Of a stretch of 64,000 nt of DNA, positions 13,719 to 24,784 are shown piece after piece (within the stretch, counting starts at the first letter, position 1; each line of letters starts with the position of its first letter). The translations under genes and the position numbers were made by a program. Below the pieces are notes generated by a model. That model saw only the letters and a program-made list of their open reading frames with translations. It was not told the DNA's origin and did no database searches. Source of the DNA: Desulfonatronum thiodismutans (GTDB taxonomy: Bacteria > Desulfobacterota > Desulfovibrionia > Desulfovibrionales > Desulfonatronaceae); NCBI RefSeq assembly GCF_000717475.1, contig NZ_JPIK01000021.1:62001-126000 (forward strand), in the 5' to 3' direction.

Positions 13719-16141
13719 GCTGTCCGTCCGTCATTCCGCCCGACAGCCCGCTCCAAAATATTTTCCAAGTCTTCCATCCTGACCGGCTTGGCCAAATAGT
13801 CGTCCATCCCCGCTTCCAGGAACTTTTCCCGATCTCCAAGCATGGCGTAGGCGGTCAGCGCGATGATCGGCATGCGCCGGTGGGAGGGTTGAGGGCTGAA
13901 ACCAGAGACCTGAAGGTCGGAGTTTCGCTCTTTGACGTTCATCGTCTGATCTCCATCCTCCGACTCCTGATTTCCCCTTTCTAGTTCCAACCTCCTGATC
14001 TCCCGCGTTACCTCCAATCCGTTCATTACCGGCATCTGGATGTCCATCAGGATCACATCGACGTCGTGGGCCGCGAGCAGGTCCAGAGCCTGGCGGCCGT
14101 CCTCGGCCAGAATTACGGCGTGCCCGTTCTTTTCCAACAGTTTCATGACCGGCATGGCATTGGACGGTTCGTCTTCGGCCAAGAGAATACGTAGTCCCAA
14201 CTTGCCCTTCTGAGGTCGTTTCGATTCGCGATGGTTAAGGAGACTTTCGCCTCTGGACAGCTTGAAGGGCAGAAGCACATTCACGGTGGTTCCTTCACCG
14301 AGAGTGCTGGTCACGGAAATTTTTCCGTCCATCAGGTCCACGAGGTGCTTGACTATCGACAGGCCAAGACCAGCGCCCTGAAAACTGCGCGTGTGCGATT
14401 CCTCGACCTGAAAGAACGGGTCAAAGAGGTCTTTCACCTTGTCTTCAGGAATGCCGACGCCTGTGTCCGCGATGGTGAACAACACATTGACGCCGTCATT
14501 TTCGGGTTCCAGCGAAGTCATTGCAACACGGATATGTCCCTTGTCGGTGAACTTCAGGGCGTTGCCGACCAGGTTGAAGAGAATCTGCCTGACCCGCGCC
14601 TCGTCTCCGACAAGCTTGGGTGGTAAGGCGGGGTCGATGCTGCAATCGAGTTCCACTCCCTTGGTTCTGGCATTGAAGGTGAACAGGCCGGAAACGGAAT
14701 CGGCAAGCTCCTGGACCACGAATTCGGCCTCATGGATCGTCATCTTGCCCGCCTCGACCCTGGAAAGATCCAGGATGTCCGACAGCAGCCTGGTCAACCG
14801 CTCCGCCGAGGCCGTGCAAAGCTGGACATACTGTCTTTGGTCGACATCCAGGGAAGTGGTCTCCAAAAGCTGCATCATGCCCATGATCCCGTTGATGGGA
14901 GTGCGGATTTCATGGCTCATGTTGGCCAGGAATTCGCTCTTGGCCTTGTTGGCGGCTTCGGCCTGCTCCTTGGCCAGAAGCAGGGCGCGCTCCGCCATTA
15001 TCCGTTCCGTGACGACCTCGGTATACACGACTATGCCCCCAACCGATCCATCCTGTGCATACCAGGGCCGACACTCCCAGCGAGTCCACTCCACACTGCC
15101 GTCAGAGCGATGGTATGGGTCATCCTCGGCGCTGGACACCTCTCCGGCAAGCGCTTTTTGGTGAACTTCTCTCCATTTTTGCGGCAGGTCGGGAAACACT
15201 TCGTAGTGATGCCTCCCGATGATCTCCTCATCTTGGACCCCGTACTCCTGGAGGTAGCGCTGGCTGACATAGATGTACTTCAAATCCCGGTCGTGGACGG
15301 CAACGGCGCTGCGCATGTGCTCCACGATGTAGTGCAGCAAGTCGCGTGAGTGATGCAGCGCCGCCTCGGCTCGCTTACGCTCGGTGATGTCGCGACAAAC
15401 GCAGAAAACAAGTTTTCGTCCTCCGATCACGGCTCCGTTGGTGCTGATTTCAACGTCATAAAACGTACCGTCCTTGCGGCGGTGGCGTGTTTCAAAGTGA
15501 TCACCTTCTTCGTCGACTTTTCGGACCATTTCAAGGAGCTGTTCGCGGCCCCAGTTGGTCTCCCAATCCCAAACGTGGAGTCGCCGGACTTCTTCCGGGG
15601 AGTAGCCCAGCGTTTCAGCATATCTTTTGTTGGCTTCGTAAACGCTTCCATCCTCGTTAATGACCACGATCCCGTCTCTTGACTGATCAACAAGGATGCG
15701 ACGCCGGACGACTTCCTCCCGTAGCGCCTCTTCCGCCTGTTTTCGCGCGGTGATGTCCTGGGTGAACTCCTGGCAGGCAACGACCCGTCCTTCCCTGTCC
15801 TTGACGGTGCGGACATTTTGGAACACCCAGAAGAACGTCCCGTCTTTGCGGCGAAATCGGCACTCCTGGTTGGCCGCTTCGCCCTTGTCCTCCAGAAGAC
15901 GAAGCAACGAATTCCGATCCCGCGGGTCGGCATGGATTTGAGCGGCGATATCCGTAATGGACGCGACCAGTTCTTCCGGGCTTGCATAGCCGAGCATCAG
16001 GGCCATGGCCGGATTGGCCGAGATGAAGCGGCCTTCCGGAGTGGACATGGAGATGCCGATGGGCGCGTTCGCCAGGATTTCCTGGGCGTCGGGAAATAAA
16101 AGCTGATCGGGGTCCGGATCGGAAGGGCGGCACCAGGTCAT
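13715..16141 (-). CDS. PAS-PAS-PAS hybrid sensor histidine kinase with receiver
   Basis: An 808-residue soluble hybrid kinase. The start at 16141 is chosen because AGGAGG sits 5 bases upstream; an in-frame ATG 72 bases earlier lacks this. Three PAS domains occupy about residues 25-390 ([54 protein letters not shown]). The HisKA box [15 protein letters not shown] has the phosphorylated histidine near residue 410. The HATPase N and G boxes are [10 protein letters not shown] and DTGVGIP. A C-terminal receiver has its aspartate near 700 ([13 protein letters not shown]). The receiver carries a low-complexity insert (see 13880-13985). No membrane segment, so it senses a cytoplasmic signal. The 3' end overlaps ygiQ by 4 bp. 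Confidence 0.93.
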   Translation of the reverse strand: MTWCRPSDPDPDQLLFPDAQEILANAPIGISMSTPEGRFISANPAMALMLGYASPEELVASITDIAAQIHADPRDRNSLLRLLEDKGEAANQECRFRRKDGTFFWVFQNVRTVKDREGRVVACQEFTQDITARKQAEEALREEVVRRRILVDQSRDGIVVINEDGSVYEANKRYAETLGYSPEEVRRLHVWDWETNWGREQLLEMVRKVDEEGDHFETRHRRKDGTFYDVEISTNGAVIGGRKLVFCVCRDITERKRAEAALHHSRDLLHYIVEHMRSAVAVHDRDLKYIYVSQRYLQEYGVQDEEIIGRHHYEVFPDLPQKWREVHQKALAGEVSSAEDDPYHRSDGSVEWTRWECRPWYAQDGSVGGIVVYTEVVTERIMAERALLLAKEQAEAANKAKSEFLANMSHEIRTPINGIMGMMQLLETTSLDVDQRQYVQLCTASAERLTRLLSDILDLSRVEAGKMTIHEAEFVVQELADSVSGLFTFNARTKGVELDCSIDPALPPKLVGDEARVRQILFNLVGNALKFTDKGHIRVAMTSLEPENDGVNVLFTIADTGVGIPEDKVKDLFDPFFQVEESHTRSFQGAGLGLSIVKHLVDLMDGKISVTSTLGEGTTVNVLLPFKLSRGESLLNHRESKRPQKGKLGLRILLAEDEPSNAMPVMKLLEKNGHAVILAEDGRQALDLLAAHDVDVILMDIQMPVMNGLEVTREIRRLELERGNQESEDGDQTMNVKERNSDLQVSGFSPQPSHRRMPIIALTAYAMLGDREKFLEAGMDDYLAKPVRMEDLENILERAVGRNDGRTA
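13880..13985 (-). repeat. Low-complexity insert inside receiver domain (heptamer-like repeat remnant)
   Basis: On the coding strand the run contains AATCAGGAGTCGGAGGATGG and ends CAGGTCTCTGGTTTCAGCCC. It encodes a polar stretch between helix 3 and the PIIALTAY strand of the receiver, where a normal receiver has only a short loop. The same sort of sequence sits at the same place in the receiver encoded at 49025-51058. Confidence 0.55.
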
Positions 16142-16240
16142 GCGGCCTCCTGGATAAAGATGTGGGCTGTAGGTATTGGGGGACGGCACGGGTTTCTTGC
16201 CCGAGGGAAGCATTGACTCCGATTCCGGGAGTTTTTGCCG

Positions 16241-16756
16241 TCAGTACTCAATCCTGTCTTCCTTGGCTTCCCAGTCCTCGAAGGCCTTCCCGGCCTCCTC
16301 CGGCAACAGGTTGATCATGGGAATGGCGCGTTTTTCAGGAGGAGCGTCCAACTCCTGATAAATGAAGGCGTCGTCAAAGCCAATGGCAGCCGCGTGGTTT
16401 TTGGTGTTGCCGTAGTAAATTTTTTCCAGGCGAGCCCAATAGATCGCCCCCAGGCACATGGGGCAGGGTTCGCAGGATGTGAAGAGCGTGCAGCCTGACA
16501 GGTCGAATGTGTTCAGTTTTTGACAAGCCTGTCTGATGGCGTTGATTTCGGCATGGGCCGTCGGGTCGTTGTCGCTGGTAACGCTGTTGGAGGCTTGGGC
16601 GATGATTTCGCCGTGCTTCACGATCACGGCGGCGAACGGTCCGCCGCCGTGCCGGACGCTTTCCCGGGACAGCCTGATGGCCTCGCGCATGAAGCGCTCT
16701 GGTGTTTGGTCTGGTGTTTGGTCTGGTGTTTGGTCTGGTGTTTGGTCTGGAGACAT
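16241..16756 (-). CDS. Nucleoside/guanine deaminase-like protein (cytidine deaminase fold)
   Basis: A 171-residue zinc deaminase. The zinc ligands and catalytic glutamate are in DPTAHAEINAIRQA and TSCEPCPMCLGAIYWAR. The latter, with FDDAFIYQEL downstream, is closer to guanine deaminase GuaD of Bacillus than to the tRNA deaminase TadA. The likely reaction is deamination of guanine to xanthine, releasing ammonia. AGGAA lies 6 bases before ATG 16756. The first 18 residues are four in-frame copies of a Pro-Asp-Gln-Thr unit from a 12-bp tandem repeat; the conserved domain starts about residue 19, so the tail is probably dispensable. The next gene on this strand is the hybrid kinase, 99 bp away. 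Confidence 0.87.
   Translation of the reverse strand: MSPDQTPDQTPDQTPDQTPERFMREAIRLSRESVRHGGGPFAAVIVKHGEIIAQASNSVTSDNDPTAHAEINAIRQACQKLNTFDLSGCTLFTSCEPCPMCLGAIYWARLEKIYYGNTKNHAAAIGFDDAFIYQELDAPPEKRAIPMINLLPEEAGKAFEDWEAKEDRIEY
16699..16746 (-). repeat. 12-bp tandem repeat, four perfect copies, in deaminase N-terminus
   Basis: CTGGTGTTTGGT (plus strand) is repeated four times without mismatch directly after the start region of the deaminase gene. A 12-bp unit keeps frame, so changes in copy number would only lengthen or shorten the tail. Confidence 0.9.
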
Positions 16757-16907
16757 GGGCGATTCCTGATTGCGGGGTGGTTGAAAGTCAGGAGCCGGTC
16801 ACCTTCAGAATCTTCGCGGGAATAGCCTGGGAATTGGAAATGAGACTGGTGACTTGGCAGGCTCAGTAGAGCTTGAGCTGATTGAGTGGGTTGAAACTAA
16901 AGGCGTG

Positions 16908-17813
16908 CTATGCCGCGCTGGCGAGAATGAAGGCGATGGTGTGGGGGGCTTCCGGGGTGACTTGGTGGCCAATTCCGAGGCAGCCGTCTTGAGTCAGGAT
17001 GAATTCGTCGCGATGGACGAAATGGCTACGGCCGTCTCTCGTAAGGACGTGGGTTCCGTTGGTGCTTTGGTCGATGAGAATGAATTTGCCTTTGCGAAGT
17101 TCGATGCGGGCGTGGATTCGGGACGCCAGAATGCCGGGCACGTGAATATCGTTGGAAGCGTGTCGCCCCAGGCTGATGGTGGTGCGGGATCTGTCGACGT
17201 CGAGCGAGTGTTCGCCATGGAAAATTTTCAGACATGGGCCGGAGTGAAGCGCGTCCACCGGGCGGTTGCACATGACGGTCAAGTCGTGTTCTTCCCAGAT
17301 CACTTCATAAACCGGAACCTTGTCATGCTGTCCCTTGAGACGAATATTGTCGATGAATCTGGTTTTGGCCTGATACTCCGGGCATAATTTTCGAAGCGTT
17401 CGTTCAGACGTCAGAATTTGTCCGTTTTTCGCCATGGTCGTGAGGCGGGCCGCGATGTTGACCGGATCGCCGAATACGTCGCCATCCCGTCGAATGACGA
17501 TGTCCGAGTGCAGGCCGATGTGGATGCCGGGCCGATTGGTCTCGTCGAGGTGGTCAATGGGCAGGGTAGCCATGGCTTGATGCATTTCCATGGCCGCGGC
17601 CACGGCCATATCTGGTGAGGGAAAGAGGCAAAGAATTTCGTCGCCGATGGTTTTGATCAGTTCGCCCTGATGGTGCGTCGCCGTCGTGGTGAGCACGGAA
17701 AGACAACGCGAGACGAGTTGATGTCCCTTTTCGTCTCCCAGAGCGAGATAGATCCTTCTGCTCTGGCAAAGATCGGCAAAGAGCACCGTGAATTCTTCGG
17801 CTTGAGTAGGCAT
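16908..17813 (-). CDS. Class III adenylate/guanylate cyclase fused to FHA domain
   Basis: A 301-residue soluble protein. Residues 1-175 are a class III cyclase homology domain. It has FTVLFADLCQS with the first metal aspartate, LIKTIGDEILCLFPS with the second (GD) and a substrate-selecting lysine, and GDVFGDPVNIAARLT with the transition-state Asn and Arg. These residues favour ATP, so the product is probably cyclic AMP. Residues about 205-290 are an FHA domain that binds phosphothreonine (ISLGRHASNDIHV, SRIHARIEL, STNGTHV). A kinase partner is not evident. The gene starts 10 bp after treY, so it is probably co-transcribed with glgX-treY. A CNMP-binding protein is encoded at 62603, but a link is speculation. 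Confidence 0.88.
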   Translation of the reverse strand: MPTQAEEFTVLFADLCQSRRIYLALGDEKGHQLVSRCLSVLTTTATHHQGELIKTIGDEILCLFPSPDMAVAAAMEMHQAMATLPIDHLDETNRPGIHIGLHSDIVIRRDGDVFGDPVNIAARLTTMAKNGQILTSERTLRKLCPEYQAKTRFIDNIRLKGQHDKVPVYEVIWEEHDLTVMCNRPVDALHSGPCLKIFHGEHSLDVDRSRTTISLGRHASNDIHVPGILASRIHARIELRKGKFILIDQSTNGTHVLTRDGRSHFVHRDEFILTQDGCLGIGHQVTPEAPHTIAFILASAA

Positions 17814-17823
17814 GACGGTCTTG

Positions 17824-20733
17824 TTATCCGCCTCTTCGCGTAAAGGTCAACACCGCCCAGGGCAGGTCGGCGAAGAGTTCGGCCGCGGTGAGCACGCCGT
17901 CCGTGGGAGAGAGGGGCCGTCCGGTGAAACGGTTGAGCCAGTGTCCTTCCTTGCCGGCTTTGGGCAGGGCCGTGTTCAGGGCGATGGTCGTGGCCGACCA
18001 GGCTTCGCCGGTGGGAAATCCGCCGTCCGGCGGGCAAAGGTCCGCGACGAGGCGGGGCAGGGCCGCGATGACCGCCTGGCGTCCATGGGTACGGGCAAAG
18101 GCCAGGATGTTGTTCGCTCTGGTCCCGGAAACTTCCAGGGGAACATAGTTCCCGTTCAGAAACAGCTCCGGATGGGCGCGGCGCAGCGTCAGCAGGCGCC
18201 ATTGGACGTACTGCTTGATGCGCCCGTCGTGCCAGGTCCTCTTGAGAGATGCGACGTAGTCTCTTTGATTTTCTTCGGCCTCCGCGGCTTGAAATTCGCG
18301 TAAACCATCCCATCTGTCCGTGAAGTTCACGGGACGGCGATTGTCCGGGTCCACCAGGGAGTCGTCCCAGAGTTCCGTTCCCTGGTAGTTGTCCGGCGTA
18401 CCGGGCATGGTCAGGCGCAGGATCGTCTGGGTCAGGGCGTTGCACGCGCCGGGCACGGCCAGTTTGGTCACGAACTCCTGGACGTCGCGCAAAAACGGCG
18501 CGGCCGTCGGGCCCGGGTCCAGGACCTGGGTCGTGAAATCGGTCAGGGCCTGTTCGTACTCCTCGTCCGGGTTCAGCCAGGAGGTGCTGATCTTGGCTTC
18601 CCGGGCCGCCTTGATCATGTAGGTTTGCAATCGGTCTCGTAACGCGGAGAGGGGCGCCGCTCCGGGTAGGTCCGGGCCGAGTCCTTCCGGAGGCCAGACA
18701 CCGACCAGGGTCTGGTAGAACAGGTACTCGTCCCGGCTGGAGGGCAGAGGGCCGAGGGCGGAGTCGCGACGGGCCCGGCGGTTGAGGGTCTGCCAGCGGT
18801 CTACCCGTTCGGCCCAGGCCTTGGGCAGTTCCGAAAGCACCGCGATCCGGGACCGGACGTCCTCACTGCGCTTGGTGTCGTGGGTGGCCGTGGTGACCAT
18901 GGCCCTGGTCCAGTCCGCGGCGCGGCGCTGCATCTGCTGATGAAAATCCCCTATTGTGCTGATTCGCCGGTCCGGCCCCATGCCCACCTCGTTCATGGAA
19001 ACCAGGGGCAGGACCCGGTAGAACGTGGTGTCCTCCATGCCCTTGGCCATGGCCGGGCCGGTGAACTGCTGGAATTTGCGGGCCAGGCGCAGGACGTCGG
19101 CCCGGGGGCGGCCGTCGGCGCGTTTTTGCCAGGCGGCCTTGAGCAGGGCCTCCAGCACGTCGAAGAGCCGGGGATGGCTCACGGCACGGGCCCGCCTTGC
19201 CAGGCCCAGGGCCCAGTCCAGGTCTCGGACGTCCTCCGCGGTGGGGCCTTTGGAGCCGACATAGGTCCGGTAGACCGGAAAGCGGGACACGATCTCCCGC
19301 AGGGCTTGGCGGACTTCGCCCCGGGAAAAGTCCCGGGTCGCCGGATCGCGCTTGAGCAGGCGGGTGGTTTCCGTGGCCAGCACCTCCAGTTCCGAGGCTA
19401 GTTCCTGGTCCATGATCTGTCGTTTGGCCCGCACGCCCTCGGCATGGGCGTCCGCGCTTCCCGCGCCCTCTCTGGCTTCGTACAGGGCGCGCAACTCGGC
19501 CAGCCCTCCGGAGTTGATCTGCACGGCGTTGATCTCGCTGAGGGCGTCGTATCCAGTGGTTCCATGCACCGGCCAGCGGCCGCGCAGGGTTTCGTGCTCT
19601 TCCAGGATTTTTTCCACATAGACCGGAAAACGGCCGGGAGCAAAGCCCAAACTCGCGGCATGGGGCTTGAGCAGCTTCTGCAGCCGGTCCAGGTATCCGG
19701 CGGGATCATAGAGTCCGTCGATGTGGTCGATGCGCAGCCCGTGCACCTGCCCGGCGGCCGCCAGTTCCCGGATCAGGCCGTGGGCCGCGGCAAAGACCTC
19801 GGCCTCCTCCACGCGCAATCCGGCCAGGTCGTTGATCTGGAAAAAGCGGCGATAATTGATTTCGTGTCCGGCCACCCGCCAGAATGCCGGGCGATAGTGC
19901 TGGCGTTCCAACAGCTTATGCAGTCGTTCCAGGCCCCGACCATCAGGGCTCGCGGGCGAGAAAAGATGTTCGGCATATTCCAGGGCGCGGCGCAGCTCCG
20001 GGAGATTATCGCTCAACCGGGCCAGAGTGGATTTAAAGGTTTCTCCCCGAGTGCGCAGGGCCTTGCGCCGGGTTCCGGAGCGGGGCGTGGTCCGCAGGCG
20101 CTTGGATTCGGTGAACGCGGCGCGGATTTCCGGGTGCGAGGTTGTTTCTTCTCCGGCATATTCCAGGCAGGGGGCCAGAATCCGGTGATAGGTGGACGGG
20201 CAGACGGGAAAGCGGTGCTCGTAGTACCAGACGCTGAAGGAGCCGGCTTGGGCGTCGAAACGCAGGCGCAGTTCGCCGCGTTCCAGGACCGCGCCGTAAA
20301 GGTCGCCCAGCACGGGCAGCAAGACCTGATCGTGGATGCCCTGGGTCTGGGGAAACCATTCAATGTCGAAAAAATGGATAAAGCGACTGCTGCGGCCCCA
20401 TTCCAGCACGTCCAGCCACCACAGGTTGTCACTGCGGCCGATGCCCATGTGGTTGGGCACGATGTCCATGACTAGGCCCATCCCGGCTTCCCGTAAGGCC
20501 GCGCTGAGGGCGTCGAAGCCCTCCCGTCCGCCGAGTTCCGGATTCAGGGACTGGTGGTCCACGATGTCATAGCCATGGGTGGAGCCGGGCCGGGCGGCCA
20601 GGATCGGCGAGGTATAAACGTGGCTCACGCCCATGTCCCGCAGATAGGGCACGATTCCCAGGGCGTCGGCAAAGGTGAAGGCGGCGTGGAATTGCAGCCG
20701 GTAAAAGGAAGAGGGAGCGTAGAGTGGGTTCAT
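17824..20733 (-). CDS. treY: Maltooligosyl trehalose synthase TreY
   Basis: A 969-residue GH13 enzyme that isomerises the reducing-end alpha-1,4 bond of maltodextrins to alpha-1,1, giving maltooligosyl trehalose. The start SSFYRLQFHAAFTFADA with GVSHVYTSPILAARPGSTHGYD is diagnostic for TreY, as are MGLVMDIVPNHMGIG, GLRIDHIDGLYDP and LTMPGTPDNYQGTELWD. AGGA precedes ATG 20733 by about 9 bases. It lies 51 bp after glgX in the same orientation. The usual partner TreZ, which releases trehalose, is not in this window. Trehalose is a compatible solute, consistent with the betaine-type transporter elsewhere in the window. Confidence 0.96.
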   Translation of the reverse strand: MNPLYAPSSFYRLQFHAAFTFADALGIVPYLRDMGVSHVYTSPILAARPGSTHGYDIVDHQSLNPELGGREGFDALSAALREAGMGLVMDIVPNHMGIGRSDNLWWLDVLEWGRSSRFIHFFDIEWFPQTQGIHDQVLLPVLGDLYGAVLERGELRLRFDAQAGSFSVWYYEHRFPVCPSTYHRILAPCLEYAGEETTSHPEIRAAFTESKRLRTTPRSGTRRKALRTRGETFKSTLARLSDNLPELRRALEYAEHLFSPASPDGRGLERLHKLLERQHYRPAFWRVAGHEINYRRFFQINDLAGLRVEEAEVFAAAHGLIRELAAAGQVHGLRIDHIDGLYDPAGYLDRLQKLLKPHAASLGFAPGRFPVYVEKILEEHETLRGRWPVHGTTGYDALSEINAVQINSGGLAELRALYEAREGAGSADAHAEGVRAKRQIMDQELASELEVLATETTRLLKRDPATRDFSRGEVRQALREIVSRFPVYRTYVGSKGPTAEDVRDLDWALGLARRARAVSHPRLFDVLEALLKAAWQKRADGRPRADVLRLARKFQQFTGPAMAKGMEDTTFYRVLPLVSMNEVGMGPDRRISTIGDFHQQMQRRAADWTRAMVTTATHDTKRSEDVRSRIAVLSELPKAWAERVDRWQTLNRRARRDSALGPLPSSRDEYLFYQTLVGVWPPEGLGPDLPGAAPLSALRDRLQTYMIKAAREAKISTSWLNPDEEYEQALTDFTTQVLDPGPTAAPFLRDVQEFVTKLAVPGACNALTQTILRLTMPGTPDNYQGTELWDDSLVDPDNRRPVNFTDRWDGLREFQAAEAEENQRDYVASLKRTWHDGRIKQYVQWRLLTLRRAHPELFLNGNYVPLEVSGTRANNILAFARTHGRQAVIAALPRLVADLCPPDGGFPTGEAWSATTIALNTALPKAGKEGHWLNRFTGRPLSPTDGVLTAAELFADLPWAVLTFTRRGG

Positions 20734-20784
20734 GGGGCGATCCTGTCTCGAGTTTCGGCTGGTTTAGCAATTATCTTCCATGGC

Positions 20785-22965
<2,181 letters not shown>

Positions 22966-23485
22966 GGTGTTGCTCCTGAAGAAGATTGTCAAAAATGGCT
23001 GATGGATGGCGACGGTTCTTGAAGCCGGGCCAACGAGAGGCTTTCACGTTGCATGACGGAGATAGGGGGTGGCCCGATATGAGCCGTTACGAGCCGAAAC
23101 TAAATCGTCGCCCCAAAGCCGAACAGTCGTGAATGTATTGATTTGTTCACTCTTTTCGATTCCAGTCCACCCAGAATAAGCCCATTGTCCGGTTCTTGCA
23201 AATGCGGGAAGTCATGAGGTACGGCGATAAAGCTACAACGATGGTGGCCATCAGGAGCCCGGATATGGAAGAATCTCTGCTTTTTTCTGGTAAAAATCTT
23301 GTCGAAATGGATTTATATTGTTGAATTTTATAACATTATTTGGTCGTTTGAACGTTATGCGCGCTTTTAAGCTGCTCTATGTCTAAGCTTGCCATACGAG
23401 TTTCTTTCATATAGTCGGATGATTGTTTTCATTTGGACGGAAGTATTCTTACATTTGGACGAATATAAATTTTCATTTGGCCGCA
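22966..23485. other. 520-bp divergent intergenic region
   Basis: No gene is seen. The left half is GC-rich and should hold the glgX promoter. From about 23280 to 23485 the base composition becomes clearly AT-rich (for example the TTTATATT/TTATAACATTATTTGG run), unlike the surroundings, and ends in three spaced direct repeats in front of the ATPase gene. No confident -35/-10 pair could be assigned. Confidence 0.6.
23430..23482 (+). promoter_or_regulatory. Three direct repeats at exact 22-bp spacing upstream of the AAA ATPase
   Basis: CATTTGGACG begins at 23430 and at 23452, and the variant CATTTGGCCG begins at 23474. Two of the copies are preceded by TTTT or TTTA-like runs. The spacing is close to two helical turns, so the three sites face the same side of DNA. 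The last copy ends a few bases before ATG 23486. The arrangement suggests cooperative operator sites. Confidence 0.6.
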
Positions 23486-24736
23486 ATGAATAAGCCAGAC
23501 ATTTATCCAAGATATCTGAAGCCTCGCGTGATCGAGGCATTGGCCGACACTCCGGTTGTCCTGATCCATGGTCCACGTCAGTGCGGAAAAACCACGCTGG
23601 CCCGGCTGGTGGGAAGCGAGACGGGGTTTGCCTATTTCAGCTTTGATGACGACGTGCAACGAGCCTCGGCTCAGGCTGATCCGGTAGGGTACGTTGCCGA
23701 TCTGCCCGAAAAGGTGATTCTGGACGAAGTTCAGCGAGTGCCGGAGCTGTTCACCTCATTGAAGACGACCGTGGATGCTCGGCGTGATCCTGGGCGATTT
23801 ATCCTGACCGGCTCGGCCAATATCCTCCTGGTTCCCAGGCTGGCGGATTCCCTGGCGGGGCGCATGGAGATCCTGCGCTTACACCCGTTGGCTCAAGCCG
23901 AACTTGCCGGAAAGGATAGCGTCTTTTTGCGGATATTGTTCGGCAAAGGGTTCAAGGTGGGTGTTGGCGGCGGACGGCTGGGCCGATCCATGGCGGAGCG
24001 CATGACGACAGGCGGATACCCACCTGCGTTGACCCGAGCCACTGCTCGACGCCGAGCCGCCTGGTATCGCGACTACGCCGACACCTTGGTGCAACGCGAT
24101 GTCCGGGATTTGGCACGAATCAGCGCCCTGGACGCGCTTCCCCGCCTGCTGGCCCTGGCTGCCGGACAAACGGCGCGCCTTTTGAATGTTGCCGAACTCG
24201 CCGCCCCCTTCCAACTGAGTCGGCCAACAATCCGCGACTACCTGACCCTGTTGACACGGATTTTTCTCCTGGAGGAATTGCCGTCCTGGCACACCAATCG
24301 ACTCAGCCGTCTGATTAAGACACCGAAAGTTCACTTGGGCGATACCGGGCTCGCCTGCGCCCTGCTTGGTCTGGATGCCGAGGCCCTGTGGGCGGATCGT
24401 TCCTTGTACGGCCAACTGTTGGAAACCTTTGTCTATCAGGAGTTGCGTCGTCAGGCGGGGTGGCATGAAGAACCGGTTGCCTTCTACCATTTCCGCGACA
24501 AGGAAAAGGACGAGGTGGATTTCGTGCTGGAGTCCGGCGGGAAGTTGGCGGGCGTCGAGATCAAGGCGGGCGCGACGGTCACCAACGCTGACTTCAAGGG
24601 ATTGCGCAAGCTGCGACATGCCGCGGATGCACGCTTTGCAACAGGGGTGGTTTTGTATGACGGAAATGCCGTCGTATCTTTTGGCGAGGCATTGTTCGCT
24701 GCACCTATCTCTCTACTTTGGGACTATTTACTTTGA
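23486..24736 (+). CDS. AAA-family ATPase with DUF4143 C-terminal domain
   Basis: A 416-residue protein of the common AAA_14/DUF4143 type. Walker A is GPRQCGKTTLAR near residue 30, Walker B is KVILDEVQRVPELF, and the sensor region is FILTGSANILL. A winged-helix-like segment follows (LLNVAELAAPFQLSRPTIRDYLTLLTRIFLLEELP), then the DUF4143 nuclease-like core (LLETFVYQELRRQ, FYHFRDKEKDEVDFVLE, GVEIKAGATV), which has the ExK pattern of restriction-endonuclease-like folds. The function of the family is unknown. ATG 23486 starts the conserved region; the frame is open to 23423. No clear ribosome site is visible and the region just upstream holds three spaced repeats. Confidence 0.88.
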   Translation: MNKPDIYPRYLKPRVIEALADTPVVLIHGPRQCGKTTLARLVGSETGFAYFSFDDDVQRASAQADPVGYVADLPEKVILDEVQRVPELFTSLKTTVDARRDPGRFILTGSANILLVPRLADSLAGRMEILRLHPLAQAELAGKDSVFLRILFGKGFKVGVGGGRLGRSMAERMTTGGYPPALTRATARRRAAWYRDYADTLVQRDVRDLARISALDALPRLLALAAGQTARLLNVAELAAPFQLSRPTIRDYLTLLTRIFLLEELPSWHTNRLSRLIKTPKVHLGDTGLACALLGLDAEALWADRSLYGQLLETFVYQELRRQAGWHEEPVAFYHFRDKEKDEVDFVLESGGKLAGVEIKAGATVTNADFKGLRKLRHAADARFATGVVLYDGNAVVSFGEALFAAPISLLWDYLL

Positions 24737-24739
24737 GGT

Positions 24740-24763
24740 AGGTCGGAGTGCGCCGCCCGACCT
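24740..24763 (+). repeat. Hairpin between the ATPase and the next gene
   Basis: AGGTCGG and CCGACCT form a 7-bp stem around a GC-rich 10-base loop. It lies four bases after the ATPase stop and about 20 bases before the next start. It may be an attenuator or a dispersed palindrome. Confidence 0.45.
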
Positions 24764-24784
24764 TATGAGGAGCTGTCTGAGATT

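Noticed and set aside
23430..23482. Three spaced repeats as a short CRISPR array
   Set aside because: Repeats are only about 10 bp, spacers about 12 bp, and no cas gene is nearby. An operator cluster is more likely.
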